6,887 nt of DNA, taken from positions 1 through 6,887 of the forward strand of contig SKLD01000446.1 of assembly GCA_007123395.1 (NCBI GenBank), given 5' to 3'. Of the stretch, positions 1-6,108 are shown piece after piece. Source of the stretch: Opitutales bacterium. Its GTDB lineage: Bacteria > Verrucomicrobiota > Verrucomicrobiia > Opitutales > Oceanipulchritudinaceae. Every line of letters starts with the position of its first letter. Within the stretch, counting starts at the first letter, position 1. The position numbers and the translations under genes were made by a program. The notes below the pieces were generated by a model. The model saw only the letters and a program-made list of their open reading frames with translations. It searched no databases and was not told the origin of the DNA.

Positions 1-10
1 CCAGCCGCAT

Positions 11-39
11 CCGTGCCTCGCTGAAGCTTCAGCCTACGG
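11..39. repeat. Palindromic hairpin in repeat unit A, first copy
   Basis: Positions 20-33 read GCTGAAGCTTCAGC, a perfect 14-bp palindrome. Further out, 11-15 (ccgtg) can pair with 35-39 (tacgg) if one G-T pair is allowed, separated from the core by a small asymmetric internal loop. It could form a cruciform or an RNA hairpin, or bind a dimeric protein. There is no T-tract after it, so it does not look like an intrinsic terminator. Confidence 0.6.
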
Positions 40-117
40 AGCGCACCGCGCCGCCCAGCCGTAGCGTGAAGCTTCCGCGAGCGCCGCGCCGCGAACCCCT
101 GCGCCGCCCAGCCGCAT

Positions 118-146
118 CCGTGCCTCGCTGAAGCTTCAGCCTACGG
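118..146. repeat. Palindromic hairpin in repeat unit A, second copy
   Basis: This is an identical copy of the hairpin at 11-39, displaced by 107 bp, with the perfect 14-bp palindrome at 127-140. A third, shorter version in unit B keeps only the GAAGCTTC core (68-75). Exact conservation of the whole A unit suggests recent duplication or homogenisation of the array. Confidence 0.6.
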
Positions 147-168
147 AGCGCACCGCGCCGCCCAGCCG

Positions 169-349
169 CAGCGGCTCAGGCCCGTCTCCGCGCGGCCATT
201 GTCAGCCGGAGTCGAACGAAAAGGAGTCGAAATCGGTCGCATAAGGATGGGGCTGACAGCGGACGGCGCGGGGTGGCTTCTCCGCCGGGCTCGCTTTCTG
301 CTTGTCAAGCGTCCGGTTCATCGGATCACTCGCAAGCCCACGCAAAGAA
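169..349 (+). promoter_or_regulatory. Leader upstream of the transporter operon; probable location of its promoter
   Basis: This stretch lies between the repeat array and the first permease gene, and I see no gene in it. It contains a 9-bp direct repeat, ggagtcgaa, at 208-216 and 223-231 (15 bp apart, about 1.5 helical turns). It also has an 8-bp inverted repeat, tgtcagcc at 200-207 and ggctgaca at 251-258, enclosing the direct repeats. At 164-176 agccgcagcggct is a short dyad. TTGTCA hexamers at 199-204 and 302-307 resemble a -35 box, but neither has a good -10 at normal spacing. The operon promoter is inferred to lie here or further upstream because this is the only sizeable gap before the genes; its exact position cannot be given. 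Confidence 0.35.
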
Positions 350-1363
350 ATGAGAGCATATTTTTTACGACGTTTCCTATTGATTCCCCCCACGCTCATC
401 GGGGTGACTATCATCGTCTTCGCCCTGACATGGGTGGTGCCGGGCGGCCCGGTGGAGCGGTATGTGGCGGAGATGCAGATGGCGGGGGCGGAGACGCGGG
501 GCGACGCGGCGGCGGGCCGCGCCCTCTCGGAGGAGCAAATCGAGCAGATGAAGGCCTACTACGGCTTCGACAAGCCGTTTCCGGTGGCCTACGTGAGCTG
601 GCTGGGCAACGTCCTGCGCGGGGATTTCGGCCGCAGTTTCATCTATAACGAACCGGTCCTGTGCGTCATCGCCTCGAAACTGCCGGTCTCGATCTACTTC
701 GGGATCATGACGTTTTTCTTCACCTACACGATCTGTATTCCGCTCGGCATGGTGAAGGCGATCAAGCACCGCACTTGGCTGGACAACTGGTCGTCGATCC
801 TCGTCTTCGCGGGCTACGCCATCCCCAACTACGTCTTCGGGAGCATCCTCATCCTCATTTTCGCGGCACAGTTGCAGTGGTTTCCGCTCTGGGGCTTTGT
901 CGGCGAGAACTTCGCGGAGCTGTCGCTCGGTGGAAAGATCCTCAACCTCATCCACCACACCACCCTGCCCCTCCTGTGCTACCTCATCGGGTCGTTCGCC
1001 TTTCTCACGCTGTTGATGAAGAACAACTTGCTCGACAACCTCGCCGCCGACTACATGCGCACGGCGGTGGCCAAGGGGGTGAAGTTTGACACTGCGGTGG
1101 TGAAGCACGCCTTCCGCAACTCGATCATCCCCATCGCCACGACCTTCGGGCAGAATCTGCTCTTTTTTCTCACCGGTTCGTTCCTCATTGAGGTGATTTT
1201 CGATATCGACGGGTTCGGGCTCCTCGGGTTCCGGGCCATCGTCGACCGCGATTACTTCACGGTCATGGGCATCCTCGTCATCTCGTCTTTCGTTATCATG
1301 CTGGGCAACATCATCTCCGACATGATCGTTGCCCTCGTCGACCCCCGCATCCGCTTCAACTGA
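350..1363 (+). CDS. yejB: YejB-like peptide ABC transporter permease
   Basis: This 337-residue inner-membrane protein is one of the two channel subunits of a peptide importer (BPD_transp_1 family, OppB/DppB class). The N-terminus (MRAYFLRRFLLIPPTLIG) is the usual first membrane helix, with an APGGP-like VVPGGP at 29-34. A periplasmic stretch carries YGFDKPFP (71-78) and GDFGRS (91-96). Further helices lie near 113-135, 148-173, 205-225, 265-285 and 303-330. The EAA coupling loop that contacts the ATPases is visible at 234-262 (DYMRTAVAKG, then KHAFRNSIIP). Segments such as LPVSI, GYAIPN, FFLTGSFLIEV and the C-terminal LVDPRI resemble E. coli YejB as I remember it. The reading frame is open from a TTG at 302, but ATG 350 fits the family N-terminus. 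No SD precedes it. It is the first gene of the operon, 8 nt before the next. Confidence 0.92.
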   Translation: MRAYFLRRFLLIPPTLIGVTIIVFALTWVVPGGPVERYVAEMQMAGAETRGDAAAGRALSEEQIEQMKAYYGFDKPFPVAYVSWLGNVLRGDFGRSFIYNEPVLCVIASKLPVSIYFGIMTFFFTYTICIPLGMVKAIKHRTWLDNWSSILVFAGYAIPNYVFGSILILIFAAQLQWFPLWGFVGENFAELSLGGKILNLIHHTTLPLLCYLIGSFAFLTLLMKNNLLDNLAADYMRTAVAKGVKFDTAVVKHAFRNSIIPIATTFGQNLLFFLTGSFLIEVIFDIDGFGLLGFRAIVDRDYFTVMGILVISSFVIMLGNIISDMIVALVDPRIRFN

Positions 1364-1371
1364 CCGCCCCC

Positions 1372-2415
1372 ATGCGCCTCAATCCGCTCACCGTCAAAAA
1401 GATCAAGCGCTTCAAGTCGCTGCGCCGGGGCTACTATTCGCTCATTATCATGGGCGCGCTGCTGCTGGTGGCCGTCTTCGCCGAGTTGTTTGTGAACAAC
1501 CGTGCTCTCGTGGTCTACTACGAAGGGTCGCTGCGCTTCCCGACCTACGGCAGCCAGATCGCCGGCACGGAGTTCGGCTTCGATTACTCGCACGAGACCA
1601 ACTACCGCGACCTGCGCGACCGCCTGCGCGCCGAGGGGGGCGGGTTCGTTATCATGCCGCCAGTGCCTTTCGGTCCCCAGGAGGACGCCTACCCCGGCGA
1701 GTTCATTCGCCCGCGCCCGCCCGACTTCGGCAACCGCAACTTTCTCGGCACCGACACGCAGAACCGCGACGTCCTCGCGCGCCTCGTCTACGGATTCCGC
1801 AACGCCATGATCTTCGCCTTCGGCTTCGTCGGGGGCGTCTATCTTCTGGGAATCGCGATCGGTTGCGCGATGGGCTATTTCGGCGGGTGGTTCGACCTCA
1901 TCACGCAGCGGTTCATCGAGATTTGGTCGAACATTCCGTTCCTCTACACGGTCATCTTTGTATCCTCCGTCTTCGAGCCGAGTCTGCTCCTACTGCTCGG
2001 GATTATCGTGGCGTTCTCATGGACGGGGATGACTTACTATATGCGCACCGGCACCTTCAAAGAAAAGGCGCGTGAATACGTTGCCGCCGCGCAAATCCTC
2101 GGTGCCTCCACCTCGCGTATCATCTTCCACCATATCCTTCCCAATATCATCGCCACACTCGTCACCTTCATGCCCTTTCTCATGATCACGGCCATTACCT
2201 CGCTTACCGCCCTCGACTTCCTCGGCTACGGTTTGCCGGAGCCGACTCCGAGCTGGGGCGAGTTGCTGCGGCAGGGCACCGAGCGGCTTAAGATCGCGCC
2301 GTGGATCACGCTCTCCGCCTTTGCCGCCATGACCGTCGTGCTCACCCTCATGGCCTTCGTCGGCGAAGCCGTGCGCGAGGCCTTCGACCCGAAAAAATTC
2401 ACCATCTACGAATGA
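1372..2415 (+). CDS. yejE: YejE-like peptide ABC transporter permease
   Basis: This is the second channel subunit (347 residues, OppC/DppC class), which pairs with the YejB-like protein. A cytoplasmic N-terminus ending in LRRGYYSL (17-24) leads into helix 1 (about 22-40). A long periplasmic region (about 41-140) follows, with LVVYYEGSLRFP (46-57), RPPDFGNRNFLGTD (115-128) and RDVLARLVYG (132-141). These and the terminal GEAVREAFDPKK (331-342) resemble E. coli YejE, which has the same large extracytoplasmic insert. The EAA loop is at 235-258 (EYVAAAQILG, then HHILPN), and LDFLGYGLP follows at 281-289. Helices lie near 143-168, 187-222, 260-280 and 311-332. The start lies 8 nt after yejB in a C-rich stretch with no SD, and the stop overlaps the next start, so translation is likely coupled. 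Confidence 0.92.
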   Translation: MRLNPLTVKKIKRFKSLRRGYYSLIIMGALLLVAVFAELFVNNRALVVYYEGSLRFPTYGSQIAGTEFGFDYSHETNYRDLRDRLRAEGGGFVIMPPVPFGPQEDAYPGEFIRPRPPDFGNRNFLGTDTQNRDVLARLVYGFRNAMIFAFGFVGGVYLLGIAIGCAMGYFGGWFDLITQRFIEIWSNIPFLYTVIFVSSVFEPSLLLLLGIIVAFSWTGMTYYMRTGTFKEKAREYVAAAQILGASTSRIIFHHILPNIIATLVTFMPFLMITAITSLTALDFLGYGLPEPTPSWGELLRQGTERLKIAPWITLSAFAAMTVVLTLMAFVGEAVREAFDPKKFTIYE

Positions 2416-4487
2416 TGCGAACTTCCGTCCGTTTTAGCCTTCTTACCGCCCTCGCGGGTATCGCTGCCGTCCTCTTCGCGGGCTGTTGCCGCAACGACGC
2501 CCGCGGCGGCTTCGACCCCGCCGACGCCCCTGACATCCGCCCCGAACTCGCCGAATACTACGAGGAGCACTCCGATTTCTTCCGCTTCCGCACACTCGAC
2601 GATATCCCGGACGACCTAGAGTGGACCGACAACATGCATTTGCCCGACATCGGGTCGCCGGAAGCCCGCAAAGGCGGCGTGCAACGGGGATCCATGGGCG
2701 ACTTTCCGCGCACCCTGCGCGTCGTCGGTCCCGAGGCCAACAACGCCTTCCGCCGCTTTATCCTCGACGATATGCTCGTCGGCCTCGCCGGCCTGCATCC
2801 CAACGTGCCCGGCGGTCACAAGTCCTACCCCGGGGTGGCTCAGGAGTGGGCCGTCGACTACGAAAACCGCACGGTCTACGCCCGGCTCAACCCCGACGCA
2901 CGCTGGAGCGACGGCGAGCCCGTGACGGTCGACGATGTGATGTTCATGTTTTTCTTCTATCAATCGGCGTATATCAACGACCCTTGGTACAACAATTGGT
3001 ACGGTATCGGCATCAACTACACCAACATCACCAAATACGACGAGCATACGCTCTCCATCACAATGCGTGAGGCGCGCCCCGACCTCGAACGGCGCATCCT
3101 CAATCTCCGCCCGCTGCCGAAACACTTCTTCCGCGAAATGGGCGATGACTTCGTGCAGCGCTACCAGTGGCGCTTTATGCCTACCACCGGACCCTATGTG
3201 ATCACCGACGAAGAGATTGAACGCATCCGCTTCAACCGCGACAGCATCACCCTCACCCGCCTCAAAGACTGGTGGGCGCGCGATCTCAAGTTCTACCGCA
3301 ACCGTTTCAACGCCGACCAAATCCGCCTGCGCGTCATCCGCGACACGCCCAAGGCTTTCGAAGCCTTCCTCCTCGGCCACCTCGACATGTTCGGGATGAA
3401 CCTCACTGAATACAATTACGACATGTTGCCGGACGACCATCCTCTCGTGCGGGACGGTTTCATCCACAAGTCGACCTTTTACAACGATATTCCGCGTCCG
3501 AGCTGGGGGCTCTGGATCAACTCCAGCATGCCCCACCTCGACAACAACGACATCCGCATAGGCATCCACTACGCCCTCAATTGGGACCAGGTGCTCGAGC
3601 AGTTTTTCCGCGGCGACTATGTGCGCATGCAGACCACCGCCGACGGCTACGGCGACATGACCCACCCGGACATCCGCGCGCGCCCTTTCGATCCCGACCG
3701 CGCCATGGAGTTTTTCGCCAAAGCGGGCTTCACCGAACGCGGATCCGACGGCATCCTCCGCAACGAGCGCGGCCAGCGCCTCTCCTTCAACATCAACACG
3801 GGGGCGGCGCCCTTCCGCGGGATCCTCGCCATCCTGCGCCAGGAGGCGCGCAAGGCTGGGCTCGAGTTGCGCCTCGAAATCCTCGATCCCTCCGCCAACT
3901 GGCTCAAGGTGCAGGAGAAGAACCACGACATCGCCTTTGTCGGACTGAATGTATCCGTCGAGCGCTACCCGCGCTACTGGGAGACCTACCACTCGTCCAA
4001 CGCCTACCACGACGCCTTCCTCGAGGACGGCACACCCAATCCCGACCGCCGTGTGCGCACACAGACGAACAACATGCAGGTGATCGCCAACTTCGAACTG
4101 GACCAGCTCATCGAACGCTACGATGAGTCGGATTGCCTCGACGAGATGCGTGAACTGGCTTTCCGCATGGAAGAGATTCTCCACGAGGACGCTTCCTTCG
4201 TGCCCGCCTTTGTCTTTCCGAAGTTCCGCGTCGCCTACTGGCGCTGGGTCCGCTGGCCCGACGACTTCAATGTCCGCTTCGCCCGCGAACCCACCGAATA
4301 CTACGTGCATTGGTTCGACGAAGAACGCCGCGCCGAGACAGAACTGGCCGTGCGCCCCGGCGGGTGGCTCGCCCGCTTTATCCCCGGTGCCGCGCGCGAT
4401 GTCGGCGAAGTGCCCGCACGCTTCCCGAAGAAGGTGCGCGTCTTCGACCAATGGCTCGCCGTGCCCGAAGACGTCCTTGAAGAGTGA
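2412..4487 (+). CDS. yejA: YejA-like peptide-binding lipoprotein (SBP family 5)
   Basis: This is the periplasmic solute-binding protein of the importer (691 residues, SBP_bac_5 family). Residues 1-24 form a signal peptide: a basic N-terminus (R3, R7), a hydrophobic core, then LFAGC, making C25 the predicted lipidated residue, followed directly by C26. An acidic segment (27-82) precedes SPEARKGG (82-89), the family's usual entry into lobe 1. The family-typical ARWSDGEPVTVDDVMF lies at 163-178. Later landmarks are TTGPYVI (258-264), WGLWINSS (365-372), DIRIGIHYALNWD (380-392) and a closing lobe with FVPAFVFPKFRVAYW (596-610). At 691 residues it is longer than E. coli YejA (about 600), mainly at both ends. 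Starts at 2412 and 2415 are both possible (ATGATG); either overlaps the yejE stop, so coupling is likely. The peptide substrate is inferred from family only. Confidence 0.85.
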   Translation: MMRTSVRFSLLTALAGIAAVLFAGCCRNDARGGFDPADAPDIRPELAEYYEEHSDFFRFRTLDDIPDDLEWTDNMHLPDIGSPEARKGGVQRGSMGDFPRTLRVVGPEANNAFRRFILDDMLVGLAGLHPNVPGGHKSYPGVAQEWAVDYENRTVYARLNPDARWSDGEPVTVDDVMFMFFFYQSAYINDPWYNNWYGIGINYTNITKYDEHTLSITMREARPDLERRILNLRPLPKHFFREMGDDFVQRYQWRFMPTTGPYVITDEEIERIRFNRDSITLTRLKDWWARDLKFYRNRFNADQIRLRVIRDTPKAFEAFLLGHLDMFGMNLTEYNYDMLPDDHPLVRDGFIHKSTFYNDIPRPSWGLWINSSMPHLDNNDIRIGIHYALNWDQVLEQFFRGDYVRMQTTADGYGDMTHPDIRARPFDPDRAMEFFAKAGFTERGSDGILRNERGQRLSFNINTGAAPFRGILAILRQEARKAGLELRLEILDPSANWLKVQEKNHDIAFVGLNVSVERYPRYWETYHSSNAYHDAFLEDGTPNPDRRVRTQTNNMQVIANFELDQLIERYDESDCLDEMRELAFRMEEILHEDASFVPAFVFPKFRVAYWRWVRWPDDFNVRFAREPTEYYVHWFDEERRAETELAVRPGGWLARFIPGAARDVGEVPARFPKKVRVFDQWLAVPEDVLEE

Positions 4488-4514
4488 CCCACACCACAAA
4501 CCGAACAACCACAC

Positions 4515-5522
4515 GTGAGTTCCGACCACATTCTTGAAGTCCGCGACCTCGTCACCGCGTTCGATACCGACGCCGGGCGGGTCACCGCCGTTGACGAAGT
4601 GAGCTTCGACGTCAAACGCGGCCGCACCCTCGGCATCGTGGGCGAATCCGGCTGCGGCAAGAGCGTCACCGCCATGTCCATCATGCGGCTGCTCCCGCGT
4701 CCCTCCGGCGTCATCCTCGGCGGCGAAATCCGCCTCGAGGGCACCGATCTGCTCAAGCTCAGCGCCGAGGAGATGCGGAAGGTCCGCGGCGCGCGCGTCG
4801 GCATGATCTTCCAAGAGCCCATGACCGCCCTCAACCCCGTCCACCGCATCGGTAAGCAAATGAGCGAGGTCTTCCTCCAGCACCTCGACGTCTCCAAGAA
4901 GGAGGCGTGGGAACGCTCCATCGAGATGCTCAAGAAGGTCGGCATCCCCGCCCCGGAAATTCGCGCCGGTGAATTCCCGCACCAGCTCTCCGGCGGCATG
5001 CGGCAGCGCGTCGTCATCGCCATGGCCCTCGCCCTTAAGCCCAGTGTGGTCATCGCCGACGAGCCCACCACCGCCCTCGACGTCACCATTCAGGCGCAAA
5101 TCCTCGAACTCATCAAGGAACTGCAAGAGGAGATGCACATGTCCGTCATTCTCATCACACACGACCTCGGGGTCATCGCCGAGACCTGCGACGATGTCGT
5201 CGTTATGTACGCCGGGCGCGTGGCCGAGCGCGGCACCATCCACAACATATTCGAAAACCCGCACCACCTCTATACCAAGGGCCTCCTCGAATCCATCCCC
5301 AGCCTCGGCACCGAGCGCAAATCCCGTCTCAAGACCATCCCCGGCATGGTGCCGAGCCTCCACGAAATGCCCGTCGGCGCGCGCTTCGCTCCCCGCTCGC
5401 CCCACCCCCTCGCTAAAGAATACATGGCAAGCAGCGATTTCCAAACCGTCCGCCCCGCCCTCGCCCAAGTCGGCCCCGAACACTGGGTCGAAGACTGCGA
5501 AGCCGTGCGGAGATTTGATTAA
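4515..5522 (+). CDS. oppD: Peptide ABC transporter ATPase, OppD type
   Basis: This is the first of two cytoplasmic ATPases that drive import (335 residues). All nucleotide-binding motifs are present: Walker A GESGCGKS (43-50), Q-loop Q100 in IFQEP, signature LSGGMRQR (158-165), Walker B VVIADEP (178-184), D-loop ALD (187-189) and H-loop H216 in ITHD. A C-terminal oligopeptide-transporter region follows (about 250-335: HLYTKGLLESIP, GARFAPRSPHP, HWVEDCE). The cysteines usually found there are replaced by A289 and S295, and only C328 remains. It corresponds to the N-terminal half of the fused E. coli YejF. The start is GTG at 4515, chosen because ILEVRDLVTAF is where such proteins begin; the 27-nt A/C-rich gap from yejA has no SD. 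The partner ATPase lies 586 nt downstream, beyond a toxin-antitoxin pair. Confidence 0.93.
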   Translation: MSSDHILEVRDLVTAFDTDAGRVTAVDEVSFDVKRGRTLGIVGESGCGKSVTAMSIMRLLPRPSGVILGGEIRLEGTDLLKLSAEEMRKVRGARVGMIFQEPMTALNPVHRIGKQMSEVFLQHLDVSKKEAWERSIEMLKKVGIPAPEIRAGEFPHQLSGGMRQRVVIAMALALKPSVVIADEPTTALDVTIQAQILELIKELQEEMHMSVILITHDLGVIAETCDDVVVMYAGRVAERGTIHNIFENPHHLYTKGLLESIPSLGTERKSRLKTIPGMVPSLHEMPVGARFAPRSPHPLAKEYMASSDFQTVRPALAQVGPEHWVEDCEAVRRFD

Positions 5523-5559
5523 CCGAAGAGTCTCCAATCCGGGAATAACAAAAAAACAA

Positions 5560-5784
5560 ATGACTATGAAAACGCAACTTCCACTCGAATCCATGAGCCG
5601 CGCTGAGAAACTTCAGGCAATGGAACAGCTATGGGAAGATTTGTCGCGCAGCGAGTCCGAAATCGAATCCCCGTCGTGGCACGCTGATGTCCTCCGCCAA
5701 CGGGAAGAGAACCTCCGCGCCGGTCGCGATGAGTTCATCCCCCTCGAAACAGCGAAACGAATGCTGCGAAACCAAGACGAATGA
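5560..5784 (+). CDS. Antitoxin, putative addiction module component (Unstab_antitox / TIGR02574-like)
   Basis: This small acidic protein (74 residues) resembles the short antitoxins that accompany ParE/RelE toxins. The typical features are a first helix SRAEKLQAMEQLWEDLSRS (13-31), then PSWHADVLRQREENLRAG (38-55), and a final EFIPLETAKRML segment (58-69) that in this family corresponds to the part following a GR or GRD turn. No DNA-binding domain such as ribbon-helix-helix is obvious. ATG at 5560 and ATG at 5566 are both possible starts; the upstream ggga at 5541-5544 is too far for a normal SD. It begins 37 nt after oppD and its stop overlaps the toxin start by 4 nt (ATGA), the usual antitoxin-first order. 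Its role is inferred: to bind and neutralise the downstream toxin. Confidence 0.8.
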   Translation: MTMKTQLPLESMSRAEKLQAMEQLWEDLSRSESEIESPSWHADVLRQREENLRAGRDEFIPLETAKRMLRNQDE

Positions 5785-6083
5785 AGATCCTCATTCTGCG
5801 CTCAGCGCTCAAGGACCTGCGCAATGGAATTTCGTTCTATGACAGCCAAGGTAAGGGTTTAGGCGAGTATTTCTCAGATAGTATCCTCTCCGACATCGAA
5901 TCTCTCGTCCTTTATGCAGGAATCCACAAGATTGTTCACGGATACAGCCGACTTCTCTGCAAACGCTTTCCCTATGCGATCTACTATGAAATTTCGAACG
6001 AAGAGATTCGGATACGGGCCATTCTCGATTGTCGGCGACATCCGTCGTGGATCGCGGAACGACTAAAGCGAGAGAACAGTTAA
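5781..6083 (+). CDS. ParE/RelE-family toxin
   Basis: This 100-residue basic protein has the layout of the ParE/RelE toxin fold: an N-terminal strand KILILRSA (2-9), a helix pair (about 10-47, with SFYDSQGKGLGEYFSDSI at 18-35), then strands KRFPYAIYYEI (61-71) and IRIRAILDCRRHP (76-88), and a C-terminal helix (89-98). The RFPY..YY and ILDCRRHP segments are the most family-like. Family members act either on gyrase (ParE) or as ribosome-dependent mRNases (RelE). The antitoxin type favours ParE-like, but the target cannot be told from sequence. The gene overlaps the antitoxin by 4 nt, so the two are translationally coupled. By eye, 5821-6000 is about 44% G+C (80 of 180), far below the neighbouring transporter genes, which suggests horizontal acquisition. 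The frame is intact. Confidence 0.82.
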   Translation: MKILILRSALKDLRNGISFYDSQGKGLGEYFSDSILSDIESLVLYAGIHKIVHGYSRLLCKRFPYAIYYEISNEEIRIRAILDCRRHPSWIAERLKRENS

Positions 6084-6108
6084 AGGAGACGAAGAAGAAG
6101 ACGAAGAT
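6083..6108 (+). promoter_or_regulatory. Purine-rich leader of the last ATPase gene with a distant SD-like motif
   Basis: AAGGAG at 6083-6088 overlaps the toxin stop codon and is the best SD-like sequence before any gene in the window. However, about 20 nt separate it from ATG 6109, well beyond normal SD spacing. The space between is almost entirely purine (repeats of gaa/gac) and holds no alternative ATG, GTG or TTG. It may act as an SD-independent, unstructured purine-rich initiation region; that is inference. Confidence 0.3.

Larger units (their letters stand above)
1..168. repeat. Tandem repeat array of 53-54-bp units (A-B-A) with palindromic cores
   Basis: A 14-bp sequence, gcgccgcccagccg, occurs at 48-61, 101-114 and 155-168, and its last 7 bases open the window at 1-7, so copies recur every 53-54 bp. 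The units are A (8-61), B (62-114) and A again (115-168). The two A units are identical, so positions 1-61 match 108-168 exactly at an offset of 107 bp, and the match runs to 66/173 with one mismatch. Each spacer contains GAAGCTTC (23-30, 68-75, 130-137). The period is not a multiple of 3 and both strands carry stop codons, so the array is unlikely to code for protein. It begins at the window edge, so its full length is unknown. It is probably an intergenic REP-like or minisatellite element; no function can be assigned. Confidence 0.85.

Noticed and set aside
1..168. Possible CRISPR array (regular repeats with ~40-bp spacers)
   Set aside because: The repeat is only 14 bp, the first and third spacers are identical, the spacers themselves are palindromic, and no cas gene is present.
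302..330. Sigma-70-like promoter with TTGTCA at 302-307
   Set aside because: At 16-18 bp spacing no hexamer resembles TATAAT (ATCACT at 325-330 matches at two positions).
302..349. TTG at 302 as the start of the YejB-like permease, giving 16 extra residues
   Set aside because: The extra residues do not resemble the family, whereas ATG 350 gives the typical MRAYxxRR N-terminus before the first membrane helix.
2301..2411. Upstream extension of the binding protein to an ATG at 2301
   Set aside because: It would overlap yejE by over 100 bp with an arginine/histidine-rich sequence; starting at 2412/2415 gives a proper lipoprotein signal peptide.
5515..5549. Own promoter for the TA pair (TTGATT at 5515-5520 with AATAAC at 5544-5549)
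   Set aside because: Spacing of 23 bp is too long and both hexamers match only partly; a promoter here is possible but not supported by the sequence.
2616..5594. Very long open frame (992 codons) on the - strand across the binding protein and OppD genes
   Set aside because: It lies opposite two genes with clear family motifs. High G+C at third codon positions removes stops from the opposite strand, and the predicted protein is low-complexity (rich in E, A, D, V, G, H) without recognisable domains.
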